The notes under the pieces: model-generated
Seen by the model: only the letters and a program-made list of their open reading frames with translations
Databases searched by the model: none
Told to the model about the DNA's origin: nothing
Part shown: positions 61,728 through 64,000 of the stretch, piece after piece
Layout of the letters: the number at the start of each line of letters is the position of its first letter
Numbering within the stretch: the first letter of the stretch is position 1
Program-made: the position numbers and the translations under genes
Origin: Aradus depressus
Lineage: Eukaryota > Arthropoda > Insecta > Hemiptera > Aradidae
Assembly: GCA_963662175.1 (NCBI GenBank)
Contig: OY759218.1
Span: 49,855,427 to 49,919,426, forward strand
Length of the DNA: 64,000 nt
Reading direction: 5' to 3'

Positions 61728-64000
61728 TTTCCACTGTTGTATAATACGTATAGATAATATAAATATTATAATAAGTTGCAATATTGCCATAGAAAATAAG
61801 CTACGAGAACTATAGATTTTGATGAAGTCATTCACGACTTCGCAGCTATAAAAGCTAGGAGAAAAAAATTGTAACTTTCGTTTTATTAAAATTTGTTAGA
61901 ATAATTGAAAATATAATAGAATAAGAAGCTTGTGGATGCATTTTTGCATTTTATTGTGTTATTATAAAACCTAATCATTTAAATTTGTATTATGCTTCTT
62001 ACACAAATATTCAATTGAATCGATCATTTCAAAAACTGAAAGAGTTATTACTAAGCAAACGTCAGAAAATATGAGATGATATACGGCATGCAACGGATAG
62101 ATAGTGAACCGCTGGACTAATCTGGCTGAAATTTACTTAACAAAACCGAATGTATAAGGTATATAATAAACATGAAAACTGTAAGAGGCAGAAATATGCA
62201 ATAATATAACAGTATGGTCACATAATTTCAAAATCAGTAGAATCCATCCATTCTCATGAAATTTTGATATATATAACTAGTAACTATTAATGTTTTGACA
62301 AAAAAAACTTTAGAAATTCGTTTCATATTACATAAAGGTATTTAATAAAGAACAATTTTTGTAAGAACCACTTTTTTCGAAAGGACTAACCATTTTCGAG
62401 TAAATTAAGCAAAGATCTAACAATATGGTTTTCAAAACAACTTTTTTCGGCATACATGTATCTCGCAAACCGAGCGTCCTACGAAAAATTGTATTTCATA
62501 TAAAATATGTCTTTCAATTTTCTCTAGAACCTGGCAATATGACCTCGTAGTTAAAGCCTGGGCATGAGTCATAATAACTAACTGCACTTAATAAGTTGCT
62601 TAAAGTTACTAACCGGGCAAAAAAAAAAAAATATATTCCTTATTGCGCTTGCCTATTTTGTCTCCTGTGATGTAAAACATTTACACACATTAAGATTATT
62701 AATATATTACAAAATCAATTATTATTTGTATAAAAACAGTTGTTAGGAGGGAAGTAACTTAAATAGTGAATAAATATACAAAGATTGACTGGTCGCATTT
62801 TGTTTTTAAAACGAAATGTGAACAACCAAATAATTGGGAACAAAAGACGACGATCAGCTGTTTTAAATAGTCAAGAACAGTCGATGTTGTATTGTGGACG
62901 TTGACATTCTAGAGAGAGAGTTGTTTTTAGAGTTAAGGTAGTGAACCAGTCTGAGTGAGAGGAGATGTAGGAGTGAAAATTTTAATATTGGAAATACGTA
63001 GAAGAGAAAAGGTACTTTTTATTTACATGATGTACATACATAGATATGCCCAAAAATATAAAAGAATTATAAATAGTGGCCACTATAAAACAGAAAAAAG
63101 ACTGATATAGTTTTAAGTAGTTTGTAAGATTTCTTTTTGTAAATAATTTCATTTTTTTTTTTATTTCCAATCTTAGTTATTCAATTCATAATTTAGGTTA
63201 AGAAAAAATAAACCCAATATTAGTTCTCTTATTCTATGCTATTTACTTTCCCTGTGGGCCAAGTAAGATAATTTATAACTTTGAAACAGATTTAACATTT
63301 TTGAAATTTAGGAAAACAAGATGGCATCTCTTTAGTAAATTTAGAAGAAATCCAATTGAAATAATTATTAGTTTAATTTTTTTAAATAGATGCACTTTAT
63401 TCAAAATTGCATGTCTTGAACTTACGATATATATTTTTTTTTAGGGCCCTTTTCTGAAATTACTGTAAAAATCAAAATTTGGTAGACTACCAGCCTTAAT
63501 TTCTATAGGAAATGTGGTAATTTTATTGTTTCTTTAATTATATTTAATATTTATTATTTCAATTATTTTTATTTTGCATATTAATTACCACACTCCATGC
63601 CTCGCCACTGCTGAGAATAGTGCTAGAAAGTAATTTTATCTATTCGGGATATCATTACCCGACAGTGGTATCTACTAATTGGGGATTATTCGGGTCTGTT
63701 GGATGTTGATGTTAGAGAAGTGCAGGTTGGGTACATGCAATGCACAGACCTCAAGAATGCAATGCCACGCTCCTTATGATCTATGGTTCCCAAGTTGACC
63801 TTTCAGTAGGTTACGTTTATCCGCATCAGTTGTGCTCAGCACTCTATCCCACATATTGTTCTGTCTTTTGTACCTTGACTCTTACCTATCTATCTAATCT
63901 AATTTCAATTTTAAATGTTGTCTTTTTTTTTCACTTTCCCAACTTTACAAAGTACAGGGGAAGTTATATAATCGGTGAAGAATTCGATGTTGATACCAGG
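61728..64000 (-). repeat. right arm of giant inverted repeat (runs off the window)
   Basis: Reverse complement of 57828-60100. The order is mirrored: family E (62308-62528), SINE1 end (62531-62581, now forward), AT-rich DNA, the reverse complement of the 62-codon frame at 58658, and the family A terminal block near 63923-63986. The end at 64000 is the window edge, not necessarily the end of the arm. Confidence 0.95.

Overview
This is an AT-rich, intron- and transposon-dominated stretch of an animal nuclear genome, almost certainly an insect (possibly hemipteran; the order is inference). The only clear host gene is the bHLH-PAS factor tango/ARNT on the + strand. Six consecutive exons (36153-55424) splice in frame through the end of the basic region, the helix-loop-helix and PAS-A up to the inter-PAS linker. 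The N-terminal exon(s) and the PAS-B/C-terminal exons are not seen, so the first 36 kb is either upstream intron or intergenic DNA.

1-36 kb is a graveyard of mobile DNA: a broken mariner (1154-2640), a 104-bp perfect foldback (5251-5471), many copies of one unclassified dispersed family (called family A here: a terminal hairpin plus an internal ~140-bp tandem unit), LINE fragments (9890-12850, 26930-28496, 32130-32660), two of them nested with readable target-site duplications, a tRNA-derived SINE family (SINE1), MULE and probable PIF/Harbinger fragments, MITEs and several minisatellites.

36-55.4 kb holds the tango exons with TE-filled introns. The first intron carries a 657-bp palindromic MITE and, 9 bp beyond its end, a complete 4203-bp LTR element with equal-length and apparently identical LTRs, a 4-bp target duplication, a tRNA-Lys-type primer site present twice, and one 390-codon ORF but no pol. 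The second intron carries a 2.4-kb DNA transposon whose right end lies about 22 bp from a splice acceptor.

55.4-64 kb has a small cysteine-rich ORF with an adjacent poly(A) signal, another LINE 3' end, and a very large inverted repeat (57828-60100 against 61728-64000, at least 2273 bp per arm, no net length difference) around a 1.6-kb centre with two copies of a second tRNA-derived SINE (SINE2). The right arm runs off the window.

The most unexpected shared signal is a hammerhead-like fold (CUGAYGA, stem II, GAAA) that recurs in LINE 3' regions and in two otherwise unrelated foldback elements. Each copy has one extra base compared with the canonical core, so activity is not assumed. All alignments here were made by eye.
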